Assembly: GCA_913063375.1 (NCBI GenBank) | Contig: CAJXXR010000022.1 | Span: 1 to 51,961 of the forward strand | DNA length: 51,961 bases | Source of the DNA: an uncultured Flavobacteriales bacterium | Lineage (GTDB): Bacteria; Bacteroidota; Bacteroidia; Flavobacteriales; CAJXXR01 | Direction: 5' to 3' | Shown: positions 43,182-51,961 of the stretch, piece by piece | Layout: every line of letters begins with the position of its first letter | Position numbering within the stretch: position 1 is the first letter of the stretch | The notes under the pieces: model-generated | Database searches by the model: none | The model's input: only the letters and a program-made list of their open reading frames with translations | What the model was told of the DNA's origin: nothing | Position numbers and translations under genes: made by a program

Positions 43182-44978
43182 CTAATCGTCTAATTTCAAA
43201 ACTGCCATAAATGCAGATTGTGGAATTTCCACATTTCCTACTTGACGCATACGTTTCTTCCCTTTTTTCTGTTTTTCCAACAATTTACGTTTACGGCTAA
43301 TATCACCACCATAACACTTTGCTGTAACATCTTTACGAAGGGCTTTAACTGTTTCACGCGAAATAATTTTCGCTCCAATGGCTGCCTGAATCGCTATATC
43401 AAATTGTTGTCTTGGGATCAATTCCCTCAACTTACTACAAATCTTCTTTCCAATTGTATATGCATTGTCTCTGTGGATAAGTGCAGAAAGAGCATCAACT
43501 TGATCTCCATTCAACAAGATATCCAGCTTTGCCAATGTTGTAGGCTTCATTCCTATTGGTTGATAATCGAAAGAAGCATATCCTTTAGATATCGTCTTCA
43601 ATCTATCATAGAAATCAAAAACAATTTCTGCCAAAGGCATTTCAAAACTCAATTCAACTCTATCAGCAGTTAGATAAACTTGATTTTTTAGCTCCCCTCT
43701 TTTATCTATACATAGATTCATTACCTGACCAACGAAATCGGCTTTGGTAATTATCTGAGCAGCAATATATGGCTCATGAACTATTTCAAGAATATTTGGC
43801 TCAGGTAATTCTGAAGGATTGTGAATTGAAATTTTCTCACCTGTCTTCAAAACGGCATCGTAAAACACATTGGGAACAGTTGTGATAACTGTCATGTCGA
43901 ATTCACGCTCCAGCCTTTCTTGGATGATCTCCATGTGTAGCATTCCCAAGAATCCACAACGGAAACCAAAACCTAAGGCAGCAGATGATTCAGGCTCAAA
44001 AGTTAGAGAGGCATCATTCAACTGCAATTTTTCCATGGAAGCACGAAGTTCTTCGAAGTCCTCAGTTACTACCGGGTACAACCCAGCAAATACCATCGGC
44101 TTAACATCCTCAAAACCTTCAATAGCATTATCACAAGGATTATCTACCAAGGTAATAGTATCACCAACTTTTACTTCAGTGGCTGTTTTAATACCAGAAA
44201 TGATATAACCAACATCTCCAGCTTTTATTTCTTTCATTGGAAGCTGCTTAAGCTTAAGCGCTCCAATCTCATCTGCATGATATTCTTTATCGGTAGCAAA
44301 GAATTTTACCTTAGCACCTTTATTGATCTTACCGTTGATTACCTTAAAGTAAGCTTCAATTCCTCTATATGGATTATAAACCGAATCGAAAATCAAGGCT
44401 TGTAAAGGCGCTTCTTCATCTCCTTCCGGAGCAGGAATTCTACCAATAACGGCCGACAATATCTCATTCATTCCAATTCCAGTCTTTGCTGAAGCTGGAA
44501 TTACATCTTCCGGATCACAGCCTAACAAATCAACTATTTGATCTGTTACTTCCTCTGGATTGGCACCTGGTAAATCCACTTTATTCAATACTGGAATGAT
44601 TTCTAAATCATTTTCCAATGCTAAATAAAGGTTAGATATAGTTTGAGCTTGGATACCTTGAGCAGCATCTACAACCAATAGGGCTCCTTCACAGGCAGCA
44701 ATTGACCTAGAAACTTCATAAGAGAAATCTACATGTCCAGGCGTATCAATAAGATTTAGACGATATACCTCACCCTCAAACTCATATTCCATTTGAATGG
44801 CATGACTTTTAATCGTGATTCCTCGCTCACGCTCAAGATCCATATCATCTAATAACTGATTTTGCTGGTCACGCTCTGAAATAGTACCGGTATCTGCAAG
44901 CAATCTATCTGCAAGCGTACTTTTACCATGATCAATATGCGCGATAATGCAAAAATTCCTTATATTTTTTTGTTTCAT
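43182..44978 (-). CDS. lepA: Elongation factor 4 (LepA)
   Basis: A 598-residue translational GTPase of normal length. G1 is AHIDHGKST (residues 13-21), G3 DTPGH and G4 NKVD; the C-terminal region carries LepA-specific sequences ([17 protein letters not shown] near the end). LepA acts on ribosomes under stress and in assembly; its exact role is debated. It is transcribed alone. Its N-terminal start [16 protein letters not shown] fits the family. Confidence 0.97.
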   Translation of the reverse strand: MKQKNIRNFCIIAHIDHGKSTLADRLLADTGTISERDQQNQLLDDMDLERERGITIKSHAIQMEYEFEGEVYRLNLIDTPGHVDFSYEVSRSIAACEGALLVVDAAQGIQAQTISNLYLALENDLEIIPVLNKVDLPGANPEEVTDQIVDLLGCDPEDVIPASAKTGIGMNEILSAVIGRIPAPEGDEEAPLQALIFDSVYNPYRGIEAYFKVINGKINKGAKVKFFATDKEYHADEIGALKLKQLPMKEIKAGDVGYIISGIKTATEVKVGDTITLVDNPCDNAIEGFEDVKPMVFAGLYPVVTEDFEELRASMEKLQLNDASLTFEPESSAALGFGFRCGFLGMLHMEIIQERLEREFDMTVITTVPNVFYDAVLKTGEKISIHNPSELPEPNILEIVHEPYIAAQIITKADFVGQVMNLCIDKRGELKNQVYLTADRVELSFEMPLAEIVFDFYDRLKTISKGYASFDYQPIGMKPTTLAKLDILLNGDQVDALSALIHRDNAYTIGKKICSKLRELIPRQQFDIAIQAAIGAKIISRETVKALRKDVTAKCYGGDISRKRKLLEKQKKGKKRMRQVGNVEIPQSAFMAVLKLDD

Positions 44979-45108
44979 GCTGGTAGCCTAATTAATCTTC
45001 AAAATCAGTGAATTAATTGCCAAAACCGTTTCCATTCATCTCTTAGAAAGTCGTATTCTAAGTTTTTTATTTCCTATCTCCGAAATTTCAAACACAATTC
45101 ACTCGCTG

Positions 45109-45116
45109 CAAAAGTA
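45109..45116 (-). promoter_or_regulatory. Candidate -7 box of lepA
   Basis: TACTTTTG on the minus strand, about 130 bases before the start. No TTG at -33. The region 44979-45299 contains nothing else but the divergent promoter of the next gene. Confidence 0.35.
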
Positions 45117-45247
45117 AAAAATATTCTTCTTATGCTAGCTAAAAATGCTACCTCAGTTTGTTTATGATGTCACTTTTGAGTTTTCTCAATTATTTTTTTA
45201 ACAATTTAACCTTCATTTATTCAAAATAAAACAGGGTTGGGTAAATT

Positions 45248-45279
45248 TTGTTATCTTGTTATTAATTTTTGTATTTTTG
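45248..45279 (+). promoter_or_regulatory. Promoter of the first tandem surface-protein gene
   Basis: TTG at 45248-45250, 21-base spacer, TATTTTTG at 45272-45279. The leader would be about 14 bases to the ATG at 45300. This favours 45300 over the TTG codon at 45237, which lies upstream of the promoter. Confidence 0.55.
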
Positions 45280-45299
45280 GTCCTAAAGTAAATAAACAG

Positions 45300-47345
45300 A
45301 TGAATTTCTACTCTATTCTCATAGTCTCATTGACCCTCTCTTTTACTTCATTTGCTCAACAAAGCCCATGCGATAATTTACCGCAATTGCTTCTGAACGA
45401 CACCCTCACTATCTGCGAAGGCGATAGTGTAGCTGTGACTCCAAATGTCGCAGGCTACGATTCTTTCGAATGGTGGGATGGATCTATGGATTCAGTAAAA
45501 TGGCTTAGCGAGGAAGATGAATACATCATTAGCGGAACTTTTATCACAGGGAATCTAACTGTGAATGGAGACTTCGAATCAGGAAATACAGGATTTTCAA
45601 GTGAATATACCTATAACGCCACAACCATTTGGGGAGAAGGAACCTACTCTGTAACAACGGATGCCAACTTGGTTCACACTAATCTAATTGGTTTAGGAAA
45701 TGGTGGAACAGGAAACTTCATGGCCATTAACGGTACCGGTACCGTTAATGAGGAAGTTTGGTGTCAAGATGTTATTGTAGAACCAAATACTGACTATGAT
45801 TTCTCTGCATGGGTAAGTAGTATTTCACCAACCAACCCTGCTAGTTTACAATTTAGTATTGACGGGACAGCCTTAGGAGCCATATTTAACGCTCCAACCA
45901 CTACGGGGGTTTGGTCTCAGTTTAATGCAAGCTGGAATTCTGCAGCAGCCACAACTATTGAAATTTGCATTACCAATCAAAACACAAACTTAAACGGTAA
46001 CGACTTTGGACTAGATGATATTAATTTTATCGCCTATTGTCAAAATTTAGATACTATTGAAATAGAATTCGTTGAATCTTTAACAGATACTGTAGAAGAT
46101 ATTGTTGAGTGCGCTAGTCAATTTACTATTAGTGTAGAAGATCCTATTGCCGGGTCAACAGGTTTTTGGGAATATGTTGCCCCTCCAGGAGCACCAACTA
46201 ATGTAATCTTCATTCCAGACAATATGCAAGATACAGTTGATGTGATTGTGCCAGAACTAGGTGAATATATTTTCAGCTATGTGAATGGGTGTCAAGACAC
46301 TTCAATTATTATTGTAGACGTTGTTTCTGTAACACCTGAAATAAATGTTGTTGCAGCCCAAATTTGCGATTTCGAAATTGCGTTATCCGTTGGCAATAGC
46401 GATGTCCAAGATGGGTCGTGGTCAGCTTCTTCAGCAGAAGGTGGCTCAGTAATCATTGATGATGAGACCAGTGCGTCCACTACAGCTACCGTTGACGACT
46501 ACGGAACGTATACCTTCACCTATACTTTTGACTTTTGCGAGGCTAGCTTCTCACAAGAGGTTCAAATATTAGATGAAGCCCCTATTGTTTCCGTTGATGA
46601 ACCATATATTCTTTGTAACCGAACAGTTTCCAATCTTACAGCATTAATAGCTGGACATGGAGATCATTGGGAAGTTGAAGGACCTGGCGCTGTAATCTTT
46701 ACAGATTTTGAAGCTCCAGTCACAAGTGCTACCGTATCAGATTATGGCGTATATACGTTCACCTACTATGGTTGTAATGGATCTGATGCCATTGAAATTG
46801 AATTTGTGAAAAATGCACCACATATTACAGTTCCATCATTTGTGGAATGTGGTATGGAAGCTTTCCTACAAGTTGAGTATACTGGGGATCCGGGAACTTG
46901 GTCTATTAGCAATTCCTATGGTGATGGTTACGACCTGAGTATTATAGACGCCAACAACGCCTCTCTTTCAGGGGATGAATTTGGTGAATACACTGTGGGA
47001 TACACCAATTGTGACACAACAATTGAATCTACCGTAGTCTTTTTCTGTGACCTTATTATCCCGAATGTATTCAGTCCAAATAATGACGGCATAAATCCGG
47101 AATTTTTCATTCGTCGTCTAGATACTAGATACTATGATAAAGCCGAATTAAACGTCTTTAACAGATGGGGACTAAAAGTCTACCACAACGGTCAATATGG
47201 ATTAAATAATAGCTGGTGGGATGGTAAAAATAGCACCAATGGGGATGAACTGATTGAAGGCGTGTATTTCTATACCTTAAACGTGCACAATCATGTGACG
47301 AATGAAAGTGAAAAATATTCTGGAACCATCAATTTGAAAAGATAA
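45300..47345 (+). CDS. T9SS type B sorted protein with a carbohydrate-binding-like head
   Basis: A 681-residue secreted protein. Signal peptide (MNFYSILIVSLTLSFTSFAQ); residues about 85-250 resemble a galactose-binding-like jelly-roll domain (LTVNGDFESGNTGF, DFSAWVSSISPTNPASLQFSIDG, GLDDINFIAYC). From about residue 285 follow Ig-like segments (FWEYVAPPGAPTNV; SWSASSAEGG; HWEVEGPGAVIFTDFEA) and, from about 595, a type B sorting domain (IPNVFSPNNDGINPEF to INLKR). The segment after residue 285 is closely similar to the end of the protein at 48046. Between residues 68 and 449 there is no Lys or Arg. The role is unknown; a surface adhesin or sugar-binding protein is likely. Confidence 0.88.
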   Translation: MNFYSILIVSLTLSFTSFAQQSPCDNLPQLLLNDTLTICEGDSVAVTPNVAGYDSFEWWDGSMDSVKWLSEEDEYIISGTFITGNLTVNGDFESGNTGFSSEYTYNATTIWGEGTYSVTTDANLVHTNLIGLGNGGTGNFMAINGTGTVNEEVWCQDVIVEPNTDYDFSAWVSSISPTNPASLQFSIDGTALGAIFNAPTTTGVWSQFNASWNSAAATTIEICITNQNTNLNGNDFGLDDINFIAYCQNLDTIEIEFVESLTDTVEDIVECASQFTISVEDPIAGSTGFWEYVAPPGAPTNVIFIPDNMQDTVDVIVPELGEYIFSYVNGCQDTSIIIVDVVSVTPEINVVAAQICDFEIALSVGNSDVQDGSWSASSAEGGSVIIDDETSASTTATVDDYGTYTFTYTFDFCEASFSQEVQILDEAPIVSVDEPYILCNRTVSNLTALIAGHGDHWEVEGPGAVIFTDFEAPVTSATVSDYGVYTFTYYGCNGSDAIEIEFVKNAPHITVPSFVECGMEAFLQVEYTGDPGTWSISNSYGDGYDLSIIDANNASLSGDEFGEYTVGYTNCDTTIESTVVFFCDLIIPNVFSPNNDGINPEFFIRRLDTRYYDKAELNVFNRWGLKVYHNGQYGLNNSWWDGKNSTNGDELIEGVYFYTLNVHNHVTNESEKYSGTINLKR

Positions 47346-47408
47346 CTTTGAGTCTTCAATGGAAGACTCAAAGCCAATTATCTTGTTCTCCATGAATTAC
47401 CATGGAGA
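47346..47408 (+). other. Two tandem hairpins after the first surface-protein gene
   Basis: The first (47346-47373) is a perfect 12-base stem, CTTTGAGTCTTC with its complement, around AATG; it begins on the base after the stop codon. The second (47387-47408) has 8-base arms TCTCCATG/CATGGAGA around AATTAC. Neither is followed by a T run, so ordinary intrinsic termination is doubtful; they may protect the 3' end or regulate readthrough. Confidence 0.55.
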
Positions 47409-47491
47409 TAACTCCTATTCAATTAATACTTAATACCTTAATTTTTTCAGTTGTTTCAACGAAAATAGATTCTTTAAAAACGAAAAAAGTC

Positions 47492-47499
47492 TATATTTG
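47492..47499 (+). promoter_or_regulatory. Candidate -7 box before the small exported protein
   Basis: TATATTTG fits the consensus; no exact -33 TTG. The leader of about 110 bases contains a hairpin TTAGGT/ACCTAA at 47584-47600, 16 bases before the start codon, where it could affect translation. Confidence 0.4.
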
Positions 47500-47616
47500 T
47501 AGTTAATAAATTCTAAATATTGAACTAAAATGTTATTTTTTTCAACTCAAAATGAAAAAGACTAGCAATACTTAGCTCAATTTTTAGGTTTTTGACCTAA
47601 CTAAACAACAGTGAAA

Positions 47617-48039
47617 ATGAAAAAATTTCTTTTTTATCTATTCTCTATTTTTTGTTTCTCAATTTCGTTGGCACAAACCCAGGCTGACAGTAGATTACAA
47701 GCAAGGTTTTCCACAAATGCACAAACCGCAATAATGAATCAAGATTCTACTATCATTGAGTTTTGGAATTATTTTTTAGACAACGGTTTTTATGTGGCAG
47801 ATCTAGGCATTAAAACTAATGACCTTACAGACATCTACTCTATTCCTGCTAAAGACCCAGCATCGGGGTTACCTTTCAATGTAACAAATGAAGATCCAAC
47901 GCTAGCAACCTTTAATGTGCTAAAATTCGACTTTCAACTGAGTGAGGACAATTTTACCTTCTATAAAATTGATAGCACCCAAGCCATCATATTTTATTCG
48001 AAGAATGTACTGACACAAATGTTTAACGACGCTCAATAA
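47617..48039 (+). CDS. Small exported protein of unknown function
   Basis: A 140-residue protein with a clear signal peptide (MKKFLFYLFSIFCFSISLAQ) and a mature part of about 120 residues without Cys, membrane helix or sorting domain. It is rich in Phe, Asn and Asp; no family comes to mind. It ends six bases before the next large surface-protein gene, with which it probably forms an operon, so it may be a chaperone, partner or periplasmic accessory of that protein. The GTG two codons earlier is less likely as the start. Confidence 0.7.
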   Translation: MKKFLFYLFSIFCFSISLAQTQADSRLQARFSTNAQTAIMNQDSTIIEFWNYFLDNGFYVADLGIKTNDLTDIYSIPAKDPASGLPFNVTNEDPTLATFNVLKFDFQLSEDNFTFYKIDSTQAIIFYSKNVLTQMFNDAQ

Positions 48040-48045
48040 TCTCCC

Positions 48046-51000
48046 ATGAAATTTCTAAACCTCTTTATTTTAGCGTTGATATCATCTAGTGCAGCGTATG
48101 CACAATGTGAATTAAATCAAGAACAATACACCTTAGACCTAACGACTGGGACAGACGGAGCAGACGTAAGTTGGACTGTTGGTAAGGACAATCATATACG
48201 TGCATTTGGCATCAACCACATAGACAATCACACCTATTCTTTTGACTTTTGCTTAGATAATGGGAGTCATTCCCTTGATCTTGTAGATCTGCAAAATGAC
48301 GGTTGGGATGGCGCTAGTTATAGCTTAAAAAAGGCCGATGGAGCAGTTGTTCTAACTGGATCTGGCCCTACTACCTCCGTGAATTCTAATACTTTTTTAG
48401 TAGGATCTGCCGCACCTTGTCAAGAATATGATATGACTTTGACCTATTCTATTCCAGGAGTAGGCGTTGTAAATACCATAGCGCCTGGTGACACCGTAGA
48501 ATTCTGTTGGGATATCAATTTGATGGCAGCAGGAGATTATCCGAATTCAGGGAATAGCTATGCACAATCTGACGCAAGCACCAATTTCGTTTGGAATATA
48601 ACAGGAGTAAACGGCAATCCATTTCCAGGACAGAATATTTCTGCTTTAACAGTTGATGATATCCTTCCGCATTTGGTAACACTTACTACAACAGATGCTA
48701 ATGCCTGTCAAATGGATTTCACTTTTTATGTCCTGAATTCCACGGCCAATACAATTATGACATTGAGCGTTTCAGAGGACACCATTTGTGTTGGAGAAAC
48801 GAGCACTATCATTGCGGAATATGAGAACAACGGCCAACCCCCTTTTGAAATTGAAGAACCAGATCCTGTTTTCTTAGATGATGTAGATATTGGAAGTGGG
48901 CAAACAGCTGCAGAATATAGCTCCATTATCACCTTAGGAGGATATGCTCCAACTGAAACGATAGATGACAGTCTATGTATTAAGAAAATATGTCTGACTC
49001 TTGAACACACCTTTATGGGAGATCTAACCATTCATTTTGTTGTTCCCAATGGAGATACTATTACCCTCTTAGAAGATCAAAATGGAACAGGTTCTGGGAA
49101 TGGGTTAGGCAGCACCGATTTCGGAGAACCACTTGGTGGTACAGATCCTGGAGTTGGATATGAATATTGCTGGACGCCATTAGCCACCCAAACCATGCAC
49201 ATTCAATATCCTTCTATAGTTGGAACATTTCCAGAAACGGTAGATAACGGTGATGGAACTTTCACAAATGATTATGCATCCTACTACCCTAATTCATTTT
49301 CTAATGCCGTGGGAAGCCCTATAAATGGTGATTGGGAAATTATTGTAATTGATACATGGGGATCAGATGATGGCTATATTTTCGGATGGAACTTCGACCT
49401 TTGCGCAGAACAATCCGCTACAGTTTCATATGTAGATTCCTTTTGGGTAAGCCCAAACTACCCAAATTCATTTGTTGACCCAACTGTAGATGGCTCACAA
49501 ACGGAGATTACAGGTATGGAAGGAGATCAAACTCAATATTACCAGTATCACTTAATTGATAACAATGGTTGTGAATGGTCTGAAGAGATTGGCGTATATA
49601 TTTGGGATAGCCCTGTAACACAATCAGACTTTACCGTTACTTGTGATTCTATGTTTCAAATTGGCGTTTTAGATCCCAATGTGGATGACCCTGGTTTTTG
49701 GGAATTTGTAGTGGATACCTTAAATCCACTTGATGTAGTATTCTACCCAGACAATAATTCTCAAATCCCAAACATTGAAGTTTATGAAACAGGGGTTTAT
49801 GAATTTGAATACCATAGTAACTGTGGAAATGTAGTTAGTCAAATTGTTACAGTAGAACAATCCATTTGGGAAATTCCCGCTACAGGAGAGGACTTTACCG
49901 TTAGCTGCGAGAATTCATTTGTAATAAGCGTTGGTGATTCGAATTTTGTGGAGCAACCTGGACATTGGGAATATGTAGCACCTCCTGGAGGACCTACCAA
50001 TGTAACTTTCTTTCCCAGTAATAATGTACTGAGCCCAACGATTACCGTTCCTGAATTAGGGATCTATGAATTTACGTATTATAATAGCTGTGGAAGAAGT
50101 GACGTACAAACGATTGAAGTCGTACAAGTCTCACCAGAAATCACGGTACCACCTATTTTGACTTGTAACTTTGAGTTTACTGTTAATGTAACCAATCAAA
50201 TACAAACTGGACAATGGACAGCAAGCTCAGCGGATGGAAATACAGTAGTAATTGAGGATCCAGAGGACTATAACACAGGAATTACTGTTGATGGTTACGG
50301 AACCTATACACTTACCTTTACGTTCGATTTTTGTGAAGGAAGTTTTTCACAAGAAGTAGAAGTTACTTCCGAAGCTCCAGTAGTTTCCGTTTTAGAAGAT
50401 CATATTGTTTGTGATAAAACTGTCTCGAACCTTACCGCCTTGGTTGCTGGACAGGGTGACCACTGGGAAGCCTCAGGACCTGGAACAGTAAACTTTACTG
50501 ATTTCGAAGGTACAGTTACAAGTGCCTCCGTTTCTGACTATGGGCTGTATACCTTTTATTTCTACGGATGTGATGGTGTAGATTCCATTGATGTAGAATT
50601 TTCTAAGAACCCACCTTCCATTTCTGCTCCAATGTTCGTAGAATGCGGACTTGAAGCATTGTTGCAAGTGAGCTACATAGGTAGTCCTGGTACTTGGGAG
50701 GCTTATAATGGACTTAATGAAGAAGTTTCGTTAAACATCATAGACGATCATACTGCAAGCCTAGAGGCGGATGGATATGACGAATACCATATTACCTATG
50801 AGGTTTGTGATACATCAATTTCTACAGTTGTAGTATTCTATTGCGAGTTAGAAATACCGAATGTATTTAGTCCAAATACAGATGGTGTAAATACTATTTT
50901 CAGCATTCCTAGATTGGATACTAGATTCTATAGTAAATCAGAGTTTACGGTATTCAACCGTTGGGGGAAGAAAGTTTTCCATGACGGACAATACGGATTA

Positions 51001-51141
51001 TCCAATTCATGGTGGGACGGTAAAGACAGTTCCAATGGAGATGACCTAGAAGAAGGTATCTATTACTACACATTGAATCTTACCAACCATGTCACTGGTA
51101 AAGATGAAAAGTATGCAGGCACTATAAACCTGTTTAGATAA
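48046..51141 (+). CDS. Large T9SS type B sorted protein with P domain
   Basis: A 1031-residue secreted protein. After the signal peptide (ending AAYAQ), residues about 20-125 form a domain with the phrase LVDLQNDGWDGASYSL, common in Bacteroidota surface proteins. Residues about 300-465 look like a proprotein convertase P/Homo B domain (CLTLEHTFMGDLTIHFVVPNG, INGDWEIIVIDTWGSDDGYIFGWNFDLC). Two copies of an Ig-like segment follow (GFWEFVVDTLNPLDVVFYP and GHWEYVAPPGGPTNVTFFP), then the stalk shared with the 45300 protein and a type B sorting domain (IPNVFSPNTDGVNTIF to INLFR). No protease domain is present although P domains often accompany one. It belongs with the small exported gene upstream. 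Confidence 0.9.
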   Translation: MKFLNLFILALISSSAAYAQCELNQEQYTLDLTTGTDGADVSWTVGKDNHIRAFGINHIDNHTYSFDFCLDNGSHSLDLVDLQNDGWDGASYSLKKADGAVVLTGSGPTTSVNSNTFLVGSAAPCQEYDMTLTYSIPGVGVVNTIAPGDTVEFCWDINLMAAGDYPNSGNSYAQSDASTNFVWNITGVNGNPFPGQNISALTVDDILPHLVTLTTTDANACQMDFTFYVLNSTANTIMTLSVSEDTICVGETSTIIAEYENNGQPPFEIEEPDPVFLDDVDIGSGQTAAEYSSIITLGGYAPTETIDDSLCIKKICLTLEHTFMGDLTIHFVVPNGDTITLLEDQNGTGSGNGLGSTDFGEPLGGTDPGVGYEYCWTPLATQTMHIQYPSIVGTFPETVDNGDGTFTNDYASYYPNSFSNAVGSPINGDWEIIVIDTWGSDDGYIFGWNFDLCAEQSATVSYVDSFWVSPNYPNSFVDPTVDGSQTEITGMEGDQTQYYQYHLIDNNGCEWSEEIGVYIWDSPVTQSDFTVTCDSMFQIGVLDPNVDDPGFWEFVVDTLNPLDVVFYPDNNSQIPNIEVYETGVYEFEYHSNCGNVVSQIVTVEQSIWEIPATGEDFTVSCENSFVISVGDSNFVEQPGHWEYVAPPGGPTNVTFFPSNNVLSPTITVPELGIYEFTYYNSCGRSDVQTIEVVQVSPEITVPPILTCNFEFTVNVTNQIQTGQWTASSADGNTVVIEDPEDYNTGITVDGYGTYTLTFTFDFCEGSFSQEVEVTSEAPVVSVLEDHIVCDKTVSNLTALVAGQGDHWEASGPGTVNFTDFEGTVTSASVSDYGLYTFYFYGCDGVDSIDVEFSKNPPSISAPMFVECGLEALLQVSYIGSPGTWEAYNGLNEEVSLNIIDDHTASLEADGYDEYHITYEVCDTSISTVVVFYCELEIPNVFSPNTDGVNTIFSIPRLDTRFYSKSEFTVFNRWGKKVFHDGQYGLSNSWWDGKDSSNGDDLEEGIYYYTLNLTNHVTGKDEKYAGTINLFR

Positions 51142-51147
51142 AATTAT

Positions 51148-51180
51148 AAAAAGGCTCATTCTGAAGAATGAGCCTTTTTT
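51148..51180. terminator. Bidirectional terminator between the surface-protein operon and purN
   Basis: AAAAAGGCTCATTC and its complement around a TGAA loop, followed by at least six T and preceded by A-rich sequence. It lies between convergent genes. Confidence 0.92.
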
Positions 51181-51188
51181 ATTTCCAA

Positions 51189-51761
51189 TTATTTTACACC
51201 ACTCAACCAGGCTTCAATAGCAACAGGGAAATAAGCATATTCTAAAGCATGAATTTTCTTAGCTAAATCTTCTGAACTATCCGATTCAGTAATTGCTGTA
51301 CGAGCTTGTAATAGAATAGCACCTTTATCATATTCTTCATTTACGAGATGAATAGTAATCCCACTTTCTTTCTCTTTATTTTCAATAACTGCATTGTGAA
51401 CATTCATTCCATACATACCTTTTCCTCCATATGAAGGAAGTAAAGCTGGGTGAATATTCAAAATCTTATCAGGAAATGCATTTATTAGCTCAATTGGGAC
51501 TTTCCATAAAAAACCTGCTAAAATAATTGCGTCCACATTTAAGCTCTTCAAAAAGTCAATTACGGTTGAAGAATAAACAAAATCTTTTCGGTTAAATACC
51601 AGGCTGGGAACCCCTAATTTCTTCGCTCGCTCAAGCACATACGCATCTGGTTTATTGGTAAGTACAGCACTAATACTGACTTGATCACTCCCCCTAAAAT
51701 AGTTCGCAATGTTTTCAGCATTTGAACCAGATCCGGAAGCAAATATTGCAATCTTTTTCAT
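51189..51761 (-). CDS. purN: Phosphoribosylglycinamide formyltransferase PurN
   Basis: A 190-residue enzyme of the third step of purine synthesis, using 10-formyltetrahydrofolate. The start IAIFASGSGSNAENI holds the phosphate-binding loop; NIHPALLP (Asn102, His104) and NEEYDKGAIL (Asp145) supply the catalytic residues. Length is normal and no residue is missing. It is transcribed towards the terminator at 51148 and divergent from the acyl carrier protein gene. Confidence 0.95.
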   Translation of the reverse strand: MKKIAIFASGSGSNAENIANYFRGSDQVSISAVLTNKPDAYVLERAKKLGVPSLVFNRKDFVYSSTVIDFLKSLNVDAIILAGFLWKVPIELINAFPDKILNIHPALLPSYGGKGMYGMNVHNAVIENKEKESGITIHLVNEEYDKGAILLQARTAITESDSSEDLAKKIHALEYAYFPVAIEAWLSGVK

Positions 51762-51832
51762 CTTGATATCTTTTTACGTGAAATATTTGTAATTTTATCG
51801 CTCACTAATACACATGCAAATGTTACAAAAAT

Positions 51833-51863
51833 TTGTCTATGTTTCAGATTATATATTTATTTG
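51833..51863 (+). promoter_or_regulatory. Promoter of the acyl carrier protein gene
   Basis: TTG at 51833-51835, 20-base spacer, TTTATTTG at 51856-51863 (seven of eight positions of the -7 consensus). The leader would be about 20 bases to the ATG at 51893. Confidence 0.5.
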
Positions 51864-51892
51864 CAGTGTAAATTAACTAAATAAGAGAAGAT

Positions 51893-51961
51893 ATGTCTGA
51901 TATTGCATCTAAAGTAAGAGCTATCATTGTAGATAAGCTAGGCGTGGACGTAAGCGAAGCA
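51893..51961 (+). CDS. acpP: Acyl carrier protein (first 23 codons, cut by the window end)
   Basis: The frame MSDIASKVRAIIVDKLGVD starts at 51893 and is open to the right edge. This is the standard start of bacterial acyl carrier proteins (helix I, then KLGV). The phosphopantetheine Ser motif lies beyond the window. AAGAGAAG just upstream can act as a ribosome binding site. acpP next to purN is an arrangement I recall in Bacteroidota. Confidence 0.88.
   Translation, partial: MSDIASKVRAIIVDKLGVDVSEA

Noticed and set aside
43218..43673. Open frame of 151 codons antisense to lepA
   Set aside because: The lepA frame is certain; the antisense frame is a by-product of its codon use and has no recognisable feature.
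45237..45299. Earlier TTG start of the 45300 gene
   Set aside because: It would put 21 residues before the signal peptide and lies upstream of a good promoter match at 45248-45279.

Overview
The window looks like a chromosome segment of a low-GC, probably marine, member of the Bacteroidota, most likely a Flavobacteriales lineage. The reasons are direct: a complete alternative complex III operon in the Bacteroidota order, six proteins with type IX secretion (T9SS) C-terminal sorting domains, a PorZ-like component of the T9SS attachment complex, and several upstream regions carrying the Bacteroidota-type promoter (TTG, about 20 bp, TAnnTTTG). I saw no transposase, integrase, phage structural gene or CRISPR array.

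Layout. 1-6914 (minus) is the act operon, actA-B-C-D-E and the first codons of actF: a quinol-oxidising respiratory complex. 7165-7614 is a small SPOR protein. 7692-14282 (minus) is a 2196-residue secreted repeat protein with 25 units of about 76 residues and a stretch of 1957 residues without a single Lys or Arg. 14501-16639 is a small accessory segment: a tRNA-Arg(UCG) gene, a degenerate copy of its 3' end about 2.06 kb away in the same orientation, and between them only two unassigned membrane-anchored proteins. This is the best candidate in the window for an undescribed system.

16815-23073 is a tight plus-strand run: porZ-like, recO, a TonB-dependent receptor and an alpha/beta hydrolase. 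It is followed by a Rid-family gene resembling 2-aminomuconate deaminase, a small conserved protein, and a long PurF-type amidotransferase. 26272-29102 (minus) is an overlapping three-gene operon of di-heme oxidoreductase lipoprotein, Rieske lipoprotein and porin-like protein. 29239-34251 holds a nitrilase-family amidase, an Ig-like lipoprotein (3' ends overlapping), a prohibitin-like protein and an exported amidohydrolase.

34550-36691 is a T9SS type B surface protein; 36767-37573 an OmpA-type protein; 37673-39903 an SDR/aldehyde dehydrogenase pair that I read as the 2-aminomuconate semialdehyde step of kynurenine breakdown, which would feed the Rid protein 14 kb away. 39938-43050 is a secreted M1 aminopeptidase with a MORN-type lipoprotein; then lepA. 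45300-51141 holds two tandem paralogous T9SS type B proteins with different N-terminal heads on the same stalk, with a small exported protein between them. purN and the first codons of an acyl carrier protein gene close the window.

The main themes are respiration at the periplasmic face (ACIII, Rieske/di-heme operon) and surface display by T9SS. All family names come from reading motifs by eye; no database search was run.
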